A stretch of 64,000 nt of DNA from Plicaturopsis crispa FD-325 SS-3 (Eukaryota; Basidiomycota; Agaricomycetes; Amylocorticiales; Amylocorticiaceae). The notes under the pieces are model-generated. The model saw only the letters and a program-made list of their open reading frames with translations. It was not told the origin of the DNA and did not search any database. A program made the position numbers and the translations under genes. Positions 35,401 to 46,917 of the stretch are shown piece after piece. The DNA lies in NCBI GenBank assembly GCA_000827205.1, contig KN832563.1, positions 17,768 through 81,767 on the forward strand, read 5' to 3'. Each line of letters starts with the position of its first letter. Position 1 is the first letter of the stretch.

Positions 35401-37238
35401 ATGTAAGTGGAGTTGGGCGCGCTGTGCTCCTCAAGTACGTCTCCGTGCATAGTTGCCCGGCTATCCGTGTCCAGGCGCCACTTTGGGAGTACTTCTTCGT
35501 CACCGGCAAGTACTGCTTGCAGGGATGTCTATCTCGACGACGGCGAGATTACGTCCCGGGAACGGAGTAGGATTGTAACCACTATCCACGACCCGTGACT
35601 GCTTTACTATTCCATTTGGTTACCTCGTTTCGGACGCACACCCTGCATTCATTGATACATAACTATGGAGTATGAATACCATTTCCGTGCTCTCATCTAC
35701 CCCGTCATATTCGGATCCCAAGAGATATAACAGTTTTTGCTCATTTGACCGACTCGGATGTCGTTCCTTACACGAATCACACGTACTTAGTACGGTAATG
35801 GTTTGGCTTTCATGAAAGGAGTGCTTCTGTTTGGCTTTACGACTCGGAGGGATCAGCTCGGCTCTAGAGCAGGATGTGATGGTATTTATGGGCGCTATTA
35901 AAACATACATTATGTCGCGTTGAGGTTTGAACTACTGGCAAGGGTCTCGGATATGGCACCGGTTTTTGGACTGGTATTTGAAAACACAATCAATTGAGCA
36001 ATCCAACGCGAGGGGTCTACCGTCCGTAAGCACGTCTCGCTCACTTCCCCGTCTGAAGCACGTTCAAATAGACGTACTCACCTTCGTCCAGAGATGAAAG
36101 GGGCCCGTAAGAGCACTCGGCGTACCAGCCGAGCGTAAAATTGATTACATGCCGATCACCGCACTGGGCGTACCAGAATTGCCATCGCCATTGTATTTCA
36201 TTGATGACTCGTGGGGTGCGTGCGTAGCCCATGACCTGACCTGTATATTGGTAGAACGTTCGAAGAGAAAAATTAGCTTGGTTTAGGGTTATGATAATTG
36301 CATTACCCATTGACGATGAGAGATCTCCAGCCGAACTCGCCGGTTTACAGCTCGAAAGTGAGTGCGTCATCCTCTCATATTAAAGAGAGCAAGCTGAGGC
36401 GAGACGTGAGTTTTATCAGCCTCGGAGTGATCCTAATCAGTGTTTGCTATTGATCAAAAAGGTAGGACAGACGCACGGCGTATAGACGTTTCGTCCATGC
36501 GGACACCATGGGTTTGCACCTATGATGTATGATTTTCGTCCGTGCCGAAGTCCGTAAAATTCTACGGTCGGGCGAGTGCGCTCCCCCTTCCCGTTCCACT
36601 TGACCGTCGATGTAGACGGACAGAATTTTACCACAGATTTTACGGCCATTTCAGGAGATCGGTACAACGTCTGGGGCGCTTGGTAAGCTTGATCATGTCT
36701 TTCGTGGGTCTGTCCTAGTCTCATGAGGTCAAAAAATCCTTGATAGAACAGTATTTATGGGGTAAGAACGTACTCGTACGGTGCACAGTCTGCGGCTGAC
36801 TCGCCAATGTGCCATGATACCAATGTCGTTACAGAAAAAAAGTAGACGGAAGATGAGCGAATATGAAAGTGAGTCGAACCATAATTCCTTCGAGGTACTT
36901 TTCGGAGGTTTCGCCAGACACTCCCGTCGCGTCGAGGTGAGCGTTGTGTTTGTCTACGCAGACATCTTGCATCACTTGAGCGAGCACTGACTGAACCTGG
37001 ACTGAACTTTCGTGCCGGATGTAGTGCCGCGGAGTTTCAAAACGACAACGTTCCTTGTCGCCGTCGTTGTGGGCAGTTTCGCAAAATTGCAGCAGTCTCG
37101 ACGGCCTCGTATCCTCACGCTGGGCGACCTGCACACCTATCCGCTATGCTTGTACTCCTCTAACTATTCGTATATTGCTATCCTTGCTGCTATCCTTGCT
37201 TTGCTTTGCTGTATTCTGTTATCTCGACATATCTATCC
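32489..37238. other. 4.7 kb gene-poor, decayed region
   Basis: No gene could be built. Exon-like fragments occur on the minus strand near 35026-34805 (GAVSTISEWSLEADRPKLIT), 34665-34345 and 36370-36041 (WRWQFWYAQCGDRHVINFTL), each without recognised family and without consistent joining, and GC content fluctuates. There is a CT-rich stretch near 37140-37230 that serves as the leader of the next gene. No terminal repeats were found. Confidence 0.4.
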
Positions 37239-39939
37239 ATGGGCTCCAAATCTGACCACTCCCGGAATCGCGACACCGACATCGCAGAAAAAAATAAACA
37301 AGTGCGCCCGAGTTCCCTTCATCTATCACAAGTGATCTCACAAATGCGGATCCCCCACGCAGATAGCCAATCTTGAAACGCAAATCGAAGCACACATCGC
37401 GCGCACTTCACATCTTCACGCACGACTCCTGTCCACGCTCGATGCACTCGACGATGTGCAGGCTCACTACGCGCACGACGTAGCATCTCTCAGACGCACG
37501 AAGGACCGACTCAGCGACAAGCTAGATCGGTACATAACCTTCGTCAACACGATCGAGGACGAAAAGGACGACATGAGAGATGCCGTGTTGAAGCTCGTCG
37601 AGAAAGGTGGGTGCGTTGGCTAGGGGACGGGGCGACATATTGAGCTGTACTCACGTAGACACTGCTGTGTATACGGCTCCTTATGTTGCAGTTGAGCAAT
37701 GCAGTGATTATACCCAATGGCCTCAGAGTCGTATGCGGATCACAAGCCTACTCGGTCGGTCTGATCCACCTTCATAAGTACTGTTGCACCCGTTGATGCA
37801 CGCACATCTGTCCGGTGTTTGACCTTCGTCCACAGATCCTTTGGCTCATGAACACGCGCATCACGAGAAATCCAACGACGACTTGTTCGCGTATGCAGCA
37901 GCTATGATAGGCTCGCTTACCCAGGCGCGTGATGCCGAGCGTGATGCCCATGCACATACGCTCCATCACGTCGCAGCGCTCGAAGCCCAGCTCGCGCGAC
38001 GCGATGCTGAGCTGGCACAGTGCACTTATGATCATCGCCCACGCCATATGCCTTATGAGCCACACCCAAGAGCAAAATCGCCGCGAGCAGACCTAGTCAT
38101 GTCGCAAGACGAAGCGATCACCGTGCTCACAATGACATCTGCTAAGAACAAAGCTCTTGAGATGGAGGTTAAGGTCTTAGCAGAGCGGGTGAGTCTTTCC
38201 TTCATCACGTTTTGTGACTACATGCCATGGTTCATTAACGTTCACCTCGCGTTGTCGTCCATGATTTCTTATTTTGAATATTCTACTTGCATAACGCAAA
38301 ATTCTAACTTTTTTCTCAGCTGGAAAATGCGCGAGCTACCACAGGTTCTGCGGCACGGCGTGTAGACGCAACATCTGCGGGCAAAGACGCGCAGGACGGT
38401 AATGCACATGCAAGTAGTAGCGCTCGAAGAGAAACACAGCCAGCTACTACAGGTCTTCACCCTGTAGCTGCTAGTCCCCCTTCGACAAGAACAACCGTCC
38501 CTGACTCAGGTCCGTCAGCGTCAGATCGGCGGGAGGGCCCTGGGCGTCTCAGGCCCCCTCAGATCGAGGCCTCTGGAGATACTGTAGCGCACAGCCGTTC
38601 TCGAGACACTCCACGCAGGGCGCCTCGTCCCCCTCGCGAAACGCGACGGGATCAGTCTCGAGCCAGGTCTCAAGGACCACGACGGCGTCACCCACAGGCC
38701 CATTCTCGCGAACGCAGACAAAGCTCGCCAGAGAACGCCCTCATGCCCCTCGTACCGACCCGCGATGCATCTCCGCCACTACAAATGGAGTCCTCGTCAG
38801 CTGTGGCTGCACTGGAGCGCCAAGTCAGGGCCCTCGCATCGACCGTGGATGCATTCAAAGAGGAGCGGCGGCTCCTAGGCGAGGTGCTCCAGCGTGAAAG
38901 GCCCAGCACAGTGCGGCAGAAACCTGACCAGGTACGGCCCTTTACCCGATCTCATAGCCGCTGGACCTGACACATGTACAGGTCGCAATATCAGAGTCGT
39001 CAGTCCTAGTGTCGCAGCCGGAGTCGTCACAGCCAAGGAAGCTACATGCTGAGCCCCAAAATGGTTTAGGATTTGGTAGCGTGCGCTCATTGGAGGACCG
39101 CCTCCGGGAAATGGAAGAGCATCTGCGAGCAGCTGAGGAGCGTCTAGGAGAAAACGAAGAGCGCTGCCGGCAGACTGAAGCACGTCTGCAGGTGAGGGAA
39201 GACGAATGCACGCGGTACGCCGTCGCTTCAATGCCGACCCGGAGAACGTAGACTGACAGGCGGCCCTGAAACAGGCTTGCACGGTCTGAACAGGCCTTAA
39301 GAGACCAGCTAGCGTTGTCGGAAATCCGAGAGAGGGAACTGTTGGGTGAAATTAACCACCTGAAGCGCCGGTCTAGCCAATCCCCAGGTCAGCCCGCCGA
39401 AAGGCGCTCGTCGGTGAGCAAAATTTTCTCGTTCCACATAGCTCCCTGTGCTAATGCGTATCGTCTGACAGATGCCTCTAGCGCTTGAGCCTAGTGCAGA
39501 ATCCGATGGCGAGAAGTCGATGGATTTGGCTACGCCCCTGCATTCGATCGTAATTCTGCCCACAGTATCCGATTCACAGGCTGTCGACCCGCCTTCCATC
39601 CCCCTCCCACTCTCTCCCTCATCCTCGGGCTCAGAGTCATCCTGGGCGACGTCACTTGGGTCCCCATCCCCGGCATCCTCGAGACGGCTGTCAACGTCAG
39701 TCCCGATGCTATCCGACCGCTCAACGGCATCGGTAGAGGCCTTGCCGATATCTACGGGATCAAGGGGGCGAAGATACGATATGGAGGAGATAGAGGAGGA
39801 ACTGGCGCTGACACGGCGGGAACTGGAGATGCGTGAGGATGCAATGCGGGAGTTACGAGGCCTTGTCGCGCATCTGCAACGGCAGATTGCAACAGATGAC
39901 GGGAGCGAAACAATAGTGATCGGTTTTGTTCCTCCATGA
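37239..39939 (+). CDS. Long coiled-coil protein, unknown
   Basis: Exons 37239-37301, 37363-37606, 37836-38188, 38320-38931, 38982-39214, 39275-39413 and 39472-39939 give 703 aa; an optional 63 nt exon at 37692-37754 would add 21 residues without changing phase. Heptad-rich helices dominate: HARLLSTLDALDDVQAHYAH, RDAERDAHAHTLHHVAALEA, VRSLEDRLREMEEHLRAAEE, and near the end IEEELALTRRELEMREDAMR. A disordered Arg/Ser/Pro-rich linker (about 235-410) separates the two coiled-coil arms. No motor, kinase or membrane segment is seen. Likely roles are scaffolding or cytoskeletal tethering, but nothing identifies a partner. The GTACGC donor at 39215 is preferred over GTGAGG at 39192 because only it restores frame. 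Confidence 0.75.
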
Positions 39940-40050
39940 TATTATCGCTCGCACGGACAAACCTTGCGTTTCGATCACAACGACTGGTGTATATTGGGTG
40001 TGTATATGGACACGATTGGGACGATCTTTGATTATACCGTGCACACATAA

Positions 40051-40971
40051 TTATGATATATGACTCGATGTCTTCATGATAAAAACGCAAGTTAGCGCTA
40101 GCATCGGAGACAAAGTTAGGGACAGACTCACCGATGCGTCAGGTCCGCGAGAGCCGCCCTCGACTCCTGCACTTTTATCGCCGCCTCGAGTTTGCCTCCG
40201 CCGTTTGTTCGTGCCCTTTTGCTCTTGGGCCGCAACGACAGGCGGAGGGACATAGCGCACATTCTCGTCTCGTAAGCGGAGCCAAGGTCGAGCAGGATCG
40301 GGCTTCCTTGTCGCGTAAAGGACTTCGGACGGTGGAGGCGGTAGCCTATCGGGTTCGTCCTCGATCTCCTCTTCTGCGCGAGAAACTGGACGCGGAGGGG
40401 GCTTGGTAAACGACGACACCGTGACTTTCTTCGTCTTGGAGTTGAGCGACAGGACTTTGTGTGTCTGGTTCGGAGCAGGAGCTCCAGCGGGCGTCGGAGC
40501 GCCGCCAGCGAGCGTCGGGAAGGCGCCTACGGCCCTCCGTGCCTCCTCAGCAGCACGTTCTCGTGCATCTTCTTCCCTGGACAAAGTATCCGCAATTTGT
40601 TCTTCGACGCGCACGATAAGGGAATCGCGGGCTGCCGGCGTGAGGAGCGCGGCCCTGCAGTGCGGGCACGCGTACTGGGGCAGATTCAGTGCGCAGAGAA
40701 TGAGCCCGCAGTCTCGGCATATCGGATTGAACGTGGAGAGGTCGTGTCCTCTCGCTATGGGAAATCGACGTAAGCGAATGCACGAGATTGCGGCTTGCGC
40801 ATGCGACGCACCTTGACAAAAGCAGCCTCCGCTGGGATCCTTGTCCTTTCCCGTCGACCCGCGTAAGCCATCGAGAAGTGCCTCCAGCCGGCGCACTTCT
40901 TTGCTCTTGGGGGGCTCCTTGGGTTTGCCTTTGCCTTTCGATGAGCTTGGCGTAGTTGGAGGGCGAGACAT
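40051..40971 (-). CDS. TRIP4/Rqt4-like C2HC5 zinc finger protein
   Basis: Two exons (40971-40812, 40754-40051) give 287 aa. The C2HC5 finger of activating-signal-cointegrator-1 is clear: C50, C52, H57, C66, C69, C74, C83 and C86 within GGCFCQARGHDLSTFNPICR and DCGLILCALNLPQYACPHC. The finger is interrupted by the intron after GCFCQ, at a conserved phase. In yeast and humans this protein (Rqt4/TRIP4) is part of the RQC-trigger complex that splits collided ribosomes; the same role is expected here. The C-terminal half is basic and Pro-rich with KKVTVSSFTK. A GTGAGT donor near the end (40130) could remove the last ~25 residues, which look non-conserved. An upstream in-frame ATG exists at 41046; the ATG at 40971 is favoured because it precedes the Lys-rich start typical of the family. 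Confidence 0.82.
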   Translation of the reverse strand: MSRPPTTPSSSKGKGKPKEPPKSKEVRRLEALLDGLRGSTGKDKDPSGGCFCQGASHAQAAISCIRLRRFPIARGHDLSTFNPICRDCGLILCALNLPQYACPHCRAALLTPAARDSLIVRVEEQIADTLSREEDARERAAEEARRAVGAFPTLAGGAPTPAGAPAPNQTHKVLSLNSKTKKVTVSSFTKPPPRPVSRAEEEIEDEPDRLPPPPSEVLYATRKPDPARPWLRLRDENVRYVPPPVVAAQEQKGTNKRRRQTRGGDKSAGVEGGSRGPDASVSLSLTLSPMLALTCVFIMKTSSHIS

Positions 40972-43900
40972 TCTCGGTTGTATGCGATCGGACGGCAGCG
41001 ACGAGGCTTTCTTGGTCCACGGAGTATGGTGCATGGCTAACTGCAATTTGCAAAGCTATGGACGTCGAGTAGAGGACAAACTGAGCGGGAGCCAAACGGG
41101 AGCAGAGTATAAGGATGTTGCGAGCAGAGCAGAGAATTGTGACTGCAGTGCAGATGACTGCACGAACCCGCATGCGCTACCGATCGGTTCTCGGATTATG
41201 TCGGCTAACAACAGCTAACCGTGAAAGTACGACGAAATGTCAAAGCACTGGCTTGTACGGAGGAGGGAAATTTCCATGGGACAACCGAGGTTGCCCAGCA
41301 TGATAAGAGTATATTTTCCTTGGGGAGGGACGAGGCGATACAAAAATCGAACGGTCACAACGCGGGATATTGCAGTCTTTACAACTCCGAGTGAAGACCG
41401 CGGGGCATCCGAAGCCTGTGCTCAGTGAAGTTGAGCGGTGACCATCAGTGAGCCACGAATTATCCATGTAGAGAAGCCTGTAAAGCGGATTTCGGTAAGG
41501 ACGCGGGTCGTTCTGATCAAAAGTGCAACGAATCTCACGAAGTTGAGCGTAAAAGGCTCTGCAACACAGGCTCGACTATGAGCTACGACCGCCGCGGCCG
41601 CCGATACTGTTTACTCCGCGTCTAGGTACTCCGATATACTGCAGTACGGCGCGCTGCATCGGTGGTGATAGGCAGTAAAGGGATCCGTGAGATTTCAGCC
41701 GTTCAGTTGCTGGCACTGGCCACCTATGAGATGGTGAAAATCGACCCGGCGAGTACAAGGGCGTCGATTCTACAGCGACGATACCGTGCCGGGGTATTCG
41801 CCTTTAACAACGAGTCCTGCGGCGGCGGTCTTCTGTGGAGTACGCCCCATGGGGAAGACTGCGAAATTCCATGGAGGTGTACAATGTACAGCCCTCAAAT
41901 ATCCGGGCCTACAGCTATGCGTTTTGTGTCAGTCGGTGCCGTACACGGTCAGGACGATAGAGTGCTTGCCTGAAAATTACGATTCCCATTACAGTATAGC
42001 ATATCAGTAGCCAAGCACTTCGGACACAAAACGCTGGAGGGGGCAATGGGCGAAGAAAAGAAACTGAAACTGATGAACGAGACTGGAAATTCGGAGAAGG
42101 ATAGACACCTCCGAATATGAATTTTGGACCGCTCGAGAGAATACTGCCGATCGATAAGACCACGCACTTGGTCGTCGACGACGCGACTCCACGCATGGCC
42201 TTCCGTAGGGCATCCCACACGTGCATTGGGGCTCCGTAGCTCGCGAGTCCAATAGAATGCGGATGTGAAGACCCAAGCCTCGAGGTCATGGTGTTGCGAT
42301 ACGTAGGTCGAGGGACGCTGCAAATTCCTGGCGAGCCAAGGCCTTTTCGCGGGCATGTCAGAGGGAGGCCCGAGGATCGCGCCGCCGTGTCGAACACCAA
42401 GGGCACCGCCGCTTCCTGGCAGTCTTGAGGCGCCCGTCCCCGTGCCCTGGCGAGCCTGCTATAACGGGCCGTATGCTGTAAAGACGCTGTGAGAAACCAG
42501 ACTATCACGGCAGCGTTTCCGCTGACTGCGCACCTTCAGAAAAAAATGGAAGACCTGCCAGACAGCCACCAAGAGTCGCCGCTCGTCCCTCCATTCCCCC
42601 CACCACACTCCACACCCCAGTCGCGCGGGAGACTCTGAACAGTGCTCCGTCGCACCCACGGGCGAATGAAGGTACGACACCTGCTCGCGGTGCCGATGGC
42701 CTAGTAACAGGCACAGCCAGCGATGCGCACGCATCTACGAGTTTAGAACAGAACAGCCCAACAGCACCCTGCAGCGGCGCGGGAACGACCGGTATTCCTG
42801 GAGCATGGGTGCGGTCGAGTGATTGTGGGACCTGTGTACACCGCTCGTTGCGTGATTCGCGGGGACTGCCTGCGTGATTTGCGGGGGGAAGCCGTCCTCG
42901 AGAGCAGTGATTCCACACGGGGGGTTGATTGAACGCAATGGGTGATTGAACCAGTGGGTTGATTGGACACGGGGATGGCTGATTGCGCACGGAGGAGGCT
43001 GATTGGACACGGGGAAGGTTGATTGGCCACAGCTGGGGTGCTGATCGACCCACGGCCTGACCCACCACGCTCGCCGGACGCGCGGTGGCAGAGGACGTTG
43101 CGATGTATGTGATTCAGATCCGGGGGGTGTGATTTGGGTCCTGGTGGATGCCGTAGACCGCGAGAGAACATGCGCCGCGGGTCGCGAAAGCGCAGAAATC
43201 CTGTGAGAAAACATGCGGGTTCGCAGTCCGCCATGCCGCTTCTGCCTTTGTTTTCGGCTGGAAAAAATAGAGTTTCAGTCCTGGAGGAGCTGCAAGGAGC
43301 CAGTCAGCAGAAGAGGTGGCTTGGAAAGAACGCATGACTTACTTGAGTACGGGAAGGTGGGGTGGGGTGTGTCTTCTGCGTATGTGTACCACTCGGAATG
43401 CGACGGGCAACGACGGGCAACGAAATCTGCCGAGGTGTAGACCAGCAACTATCCGAGCTTGACAGCGAGAAGCATGTATTGCTCCACGACAGCGCATCAC
43501 GTAGCTCGGCGTGGATGAACGATGCGGAATGCTTATGAACGTCGACTGCTCAGCGGCAGCACTCGACGACCGACCTCCATAAGCACTCCCACCCCTCTGT
43601 TTTTTCTTCTAATGCGGCTCAAACGGGAAACCATAGCGTCCTTCGCGAAAAGGAAACACGCTGTCTCTCGCAAAAAAAGAAAAGGAAACGCCCTTCGCGA
43701 TGTGCGAAGACAGAAGGCCCCTGACGCATAACGTACTTATATATAGGATGCCAGACGAAGTAATGAGTTCGCCACGGTAGCGTCTCGCACTGCGTAGAAG
43801 CAGCTATGCTTTCGTTGAACTGCCGCAATTGACGATGAACCGGTGGAGATATGGAAAGATGGGAGAGTGAATAGACATCGGACGGATCGATGGGCAAATG

Positions 43901-45357
43901 AATAGACGGATGGATGTTCGAGCGCGTCCACGTCCACGCGCCTAATTCGGTCGCCCGTCTAAGCCAAATGCACGGCCAACTGTAGCGTCCTAGGGTCAAA
44001 CACGACACCGTGCACATACACATGATGCTACTTACCTGGAATTGACCGGAACGGGAGGACCCTGCGAAGGTCCGGCGTCAATGGATAGAAGGTCTGCTCG
44101 CCAGTGCACGTTCTCCGTATCATCGATCAGCGATCAGGCGTCCCATCGTCAGATACTACCGCCGTCTGCAGTGCCCTCGTACAGCACCCAACGAGACAAG
44201 CAGGTAGCCTGATCAGCCAGCGGCTTAGCTCATTGGCCGCGACCGAGCTCACCGGTCGGCGAATTTGGATTTCGGCCAGTTGGCAGTGAGTACTTGCTCG
44301 TCTATGATCCCTGCCGTCCATCAGATTCCCTGAAACGGGCACCCACACTGGGTGCACAGGCCACGGGATCTGGTTTCAACCCTCACCGTGCGAGCGGGGA
44401 GCACCCTGCGCAGAGAACGCGCCCGAAAAATTGACGATACGGGGAGCCTTAGCATGAGGATGTATAAGCACGGGAGCGACGGCTCGGAGAGCTGGGACAT
44501 GTGTACGTACCATATGTGCAGCGAGGCGGGGAGTCGCCGGCTCTCTCGCAGATGAATTGATAACCTTGGAAGAGAGCCCTGGCTGCGAATGCAACTTCGG
44601 CTGTAGCCGGCGGAGGTATTGCGCTATCTGGACAGAATCACGGTCGACCTCGTGCATGCTAGCTGATATGGACGCGTCTAAAACGCAAGGAGGCGCGTAT
44701 GCACTGCCGTGGAAGCGCTGTACGTGATATGATTTCTGGCGAGGAATGGATGCACAGAATGGAGCAGTGTACGCGAGAGTAAGTGACAGCAATGAAGACG
44801 CGCAGGGATGCATGCACTAGAGTGACGTGTGTGGTGAGCAGCGTACATTCGTCGGTTTAATTCTGAACGTACATACTCGGGGAGGTGATGTGGTGATGCA
44901 GGGTCATACTGATAAGGTAGAGATCTCATCTGCGACGCGCTTGGTGATGGGATCATAGCCATGAGACTCGAAGAATTTAGCGTACGAAAGCGGGGTAAGG
45001 ACCGAGCGTCTGTAAAATTGAGAGGCTATGCTATCAAAAATACCTGCTCTTTCTCAGAGAACGATGGCTTGTTTCTATTGTTGTTCGCGAAGAGCAAGTG
45101 TACACCGGCCGTCGAGGCAGAGGAGGAGGAGGAGTTAAAGAACGAGGAGGTGATGGCCGGGCACCCGTCTGATCCGGGAGGCTATCGCGGAGTTTGAAGC
45201 GGTGGTCGAAAACGCCGGATCAGGGAGCCATTTCGGGAAATCAAAAACTTTGAAATGTTTTAGAAAAAAGACAAACGACAACGGGGCAGATGGGCGAAAA
45301 TAAACGGTGAACGGCTGAGAGACTCGGGTCCAATTTGCTTGTTGTCTTTCTACGAGG
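40972..45357. other. 4.4 kb gene-poor region
   Basis: Apart from the tandem repeat at 42905-43060, nothing is supported. Open frames on the minus strand around 42500-43230 arise from the repeat and its GC-rich flank. The final ~350 bp contain a GAGGAGGAGGAG purine tract (45119-45133) and the leader of the GATA gene. Confidence 0.4.
42905..43060. repeat. Degenerate GGTTGATTG tandem repeat
   Basis: About seven irregular copies of a 20-25 bp unit with core GG(T/C)TGATTGG and spacer ACACGGGG. Variants include GGGTTGATTGAACG, GGGTGATTGAACC, GGCTGATTGCGC and GGTTGATTGGCC. Just upstream, TGATTCGCGGGG and TGATTTGCGGGG look like more diverged members. Confidence 0.6.
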
Positions 45358-46917
45358 ATGGCTTCGAGCAGCGCTGAGAATCTGCAGTTCTCCTCCCCGT
45401 CTCATCAGCATCAGCAAACACAGCTCCCACACATTTCCTATTCGCCCCATTTCAGGATGCAACACTAGTAAGCTTTCCCCTTAAATTCCCCGGTTCTCAT
45501 CTTTCCTTCTCATCTTCATACAGCCAGGATCCCCCATCTCTGCCCCTGCCATCCGACAACCAGGACTCCCGCCACGAAAACTCAACTACCTCGTTCGATT
45601 TGCGCGCATACGAGCCTCGCTTCACCTCTGTCGACGGCAGCGGCCCAGCTTTTCGTGATCATCCTGTGAGTCCGTACCCATCCGGTTCAATCGAAAGCGC
45701 TCATCAAACACTACAGTCGTCTTTTCGCGATCCACATACTTCCCTTGACTATCCATCGCACAGACAAATGCCTCTTCGCGTCGAATCCTCCATATCGCTG
45801 TATGTGCATTTTCTCCAGCTACCGTGGCGAGCCACTCACCGCAACCAAACATAGCCATCGCCGTGCCACTGGTCCCTACGACCATTATCAGCGCCGGCCA
45901 TCCTCCCCACCTATCGCTACGCTTTCCCAATCCCCGTCCCTCTCCACATCCTCACTCGATCGCTCAGCCGTCAACTCTCCAGCACCAAAGCACCGTGCTT
46001 CCCCGCCACACCACGCGTCGCACGCTTCTCCGTACCCGCAGAACAGCTACTATTCGCAAAACCAACCTCCGCCTCCGCCTGCCCACTACAACAACAGTCA
46101 ACCGCCCCGAGACAGTCCGGACTCGTCACGCGGATACTACAACGCGCGCCCGCCGTTTGAGCACAGGCGCGAATCGCACGAGCAAATGTCCTACCACAGC
46201 TACCCCGGTCCGCCCCCGTCTGTGCCGAGCATGGCTCCTCCGAATGGCGGCGGTGCGACGTATATGCACCCGGGCCACAGCGTGCACATCACGTACACCG
46301 ACGACGCGTCAACGAAGCTGAACGACCGCACACGCCGCCGCTGCTTCAACTGCATCACGACCGACACGTCCACCTGGCGCCGGTCAAACCTTAACCCGGG
46401 TAAAGTCGTAAGTCGCTCTTCCTTTTGCCCAGCGTCTGCGCCACCCGATCCTGACCCCACCCCGCAGCTATGCAACAAGTGCGGTCTCTTCGAGCGCACG
46501 CACTCGCGGCCGCGCCCAGACCAATTCCCGCACAGGCGCGGGCCGCTCGCCCAGTCGTCCCTGCGATCACGCACGCCCCCGGGCCCGTCGCAGCAACAGC
46601 AGCAGCAACAGGTCTCGGCGCCGCAGCTGCCGCCGATCCAGAGCGCGGTGCAGGCGCTGCCGCCGTACCACTACCACCACCCGTCGATCGCGCCGCTGGC
46701 GTCCGTGCCCGACGAGCGGCGCGCCTACCACGCGGACACGCTCCCGCAGATCCAGTCGTGGCACAGCCCGCCGGTGACGCCTGCGCCCCAGCAGCAGCAG
46801 CAGCAACAACAGCAGCAGCAACAACCACAACAGCATGCACCGTCACAGTCGCCGCGCACGCAGCCGTCGATGCCCCCGCCTGCGCGGCGGGATTCGCGCG
46901 CGGAGGACTCGGCGTAG
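45358..46917 (+). CDS. GATA-type zinc finger transcription factor
   Basis: Four exons (45358-45467, 45524-45799, 45819-46407, 46468-46917) give 474 aa in phase. The single finger (C304, C307, C327, C330) reads CFNCITTDTSTWRRSNLNPG, then KVLCNKCGLFERTHSRPRP and FPHRRG; the intron falls inside the zinc loop just before the second Cys pair. The NPGK-loop and ERTHSRPRP tail are typical of one basidiomycete GATA group whose members regulate nutrient or light responses; which applies here is unknown. Flanks are Pro/Ser/Tyr-rich and disordered. Two CAG/CAA tracts encode poly-Gln (around 46590-46615 and 46789-46833). Intron 2 is only 19 nt by this model (45800-45818), which is very short; a longer alternative cannot be excluded. 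Confidence 0.82.

Noticed and set aside
42505-43234. Long minus-strand frames (about 160-190 codons)
   Set aside because: They run through the GGTTGATTG tandem repeat and read as repetitive NQPSPCPIN-like units; no domain.
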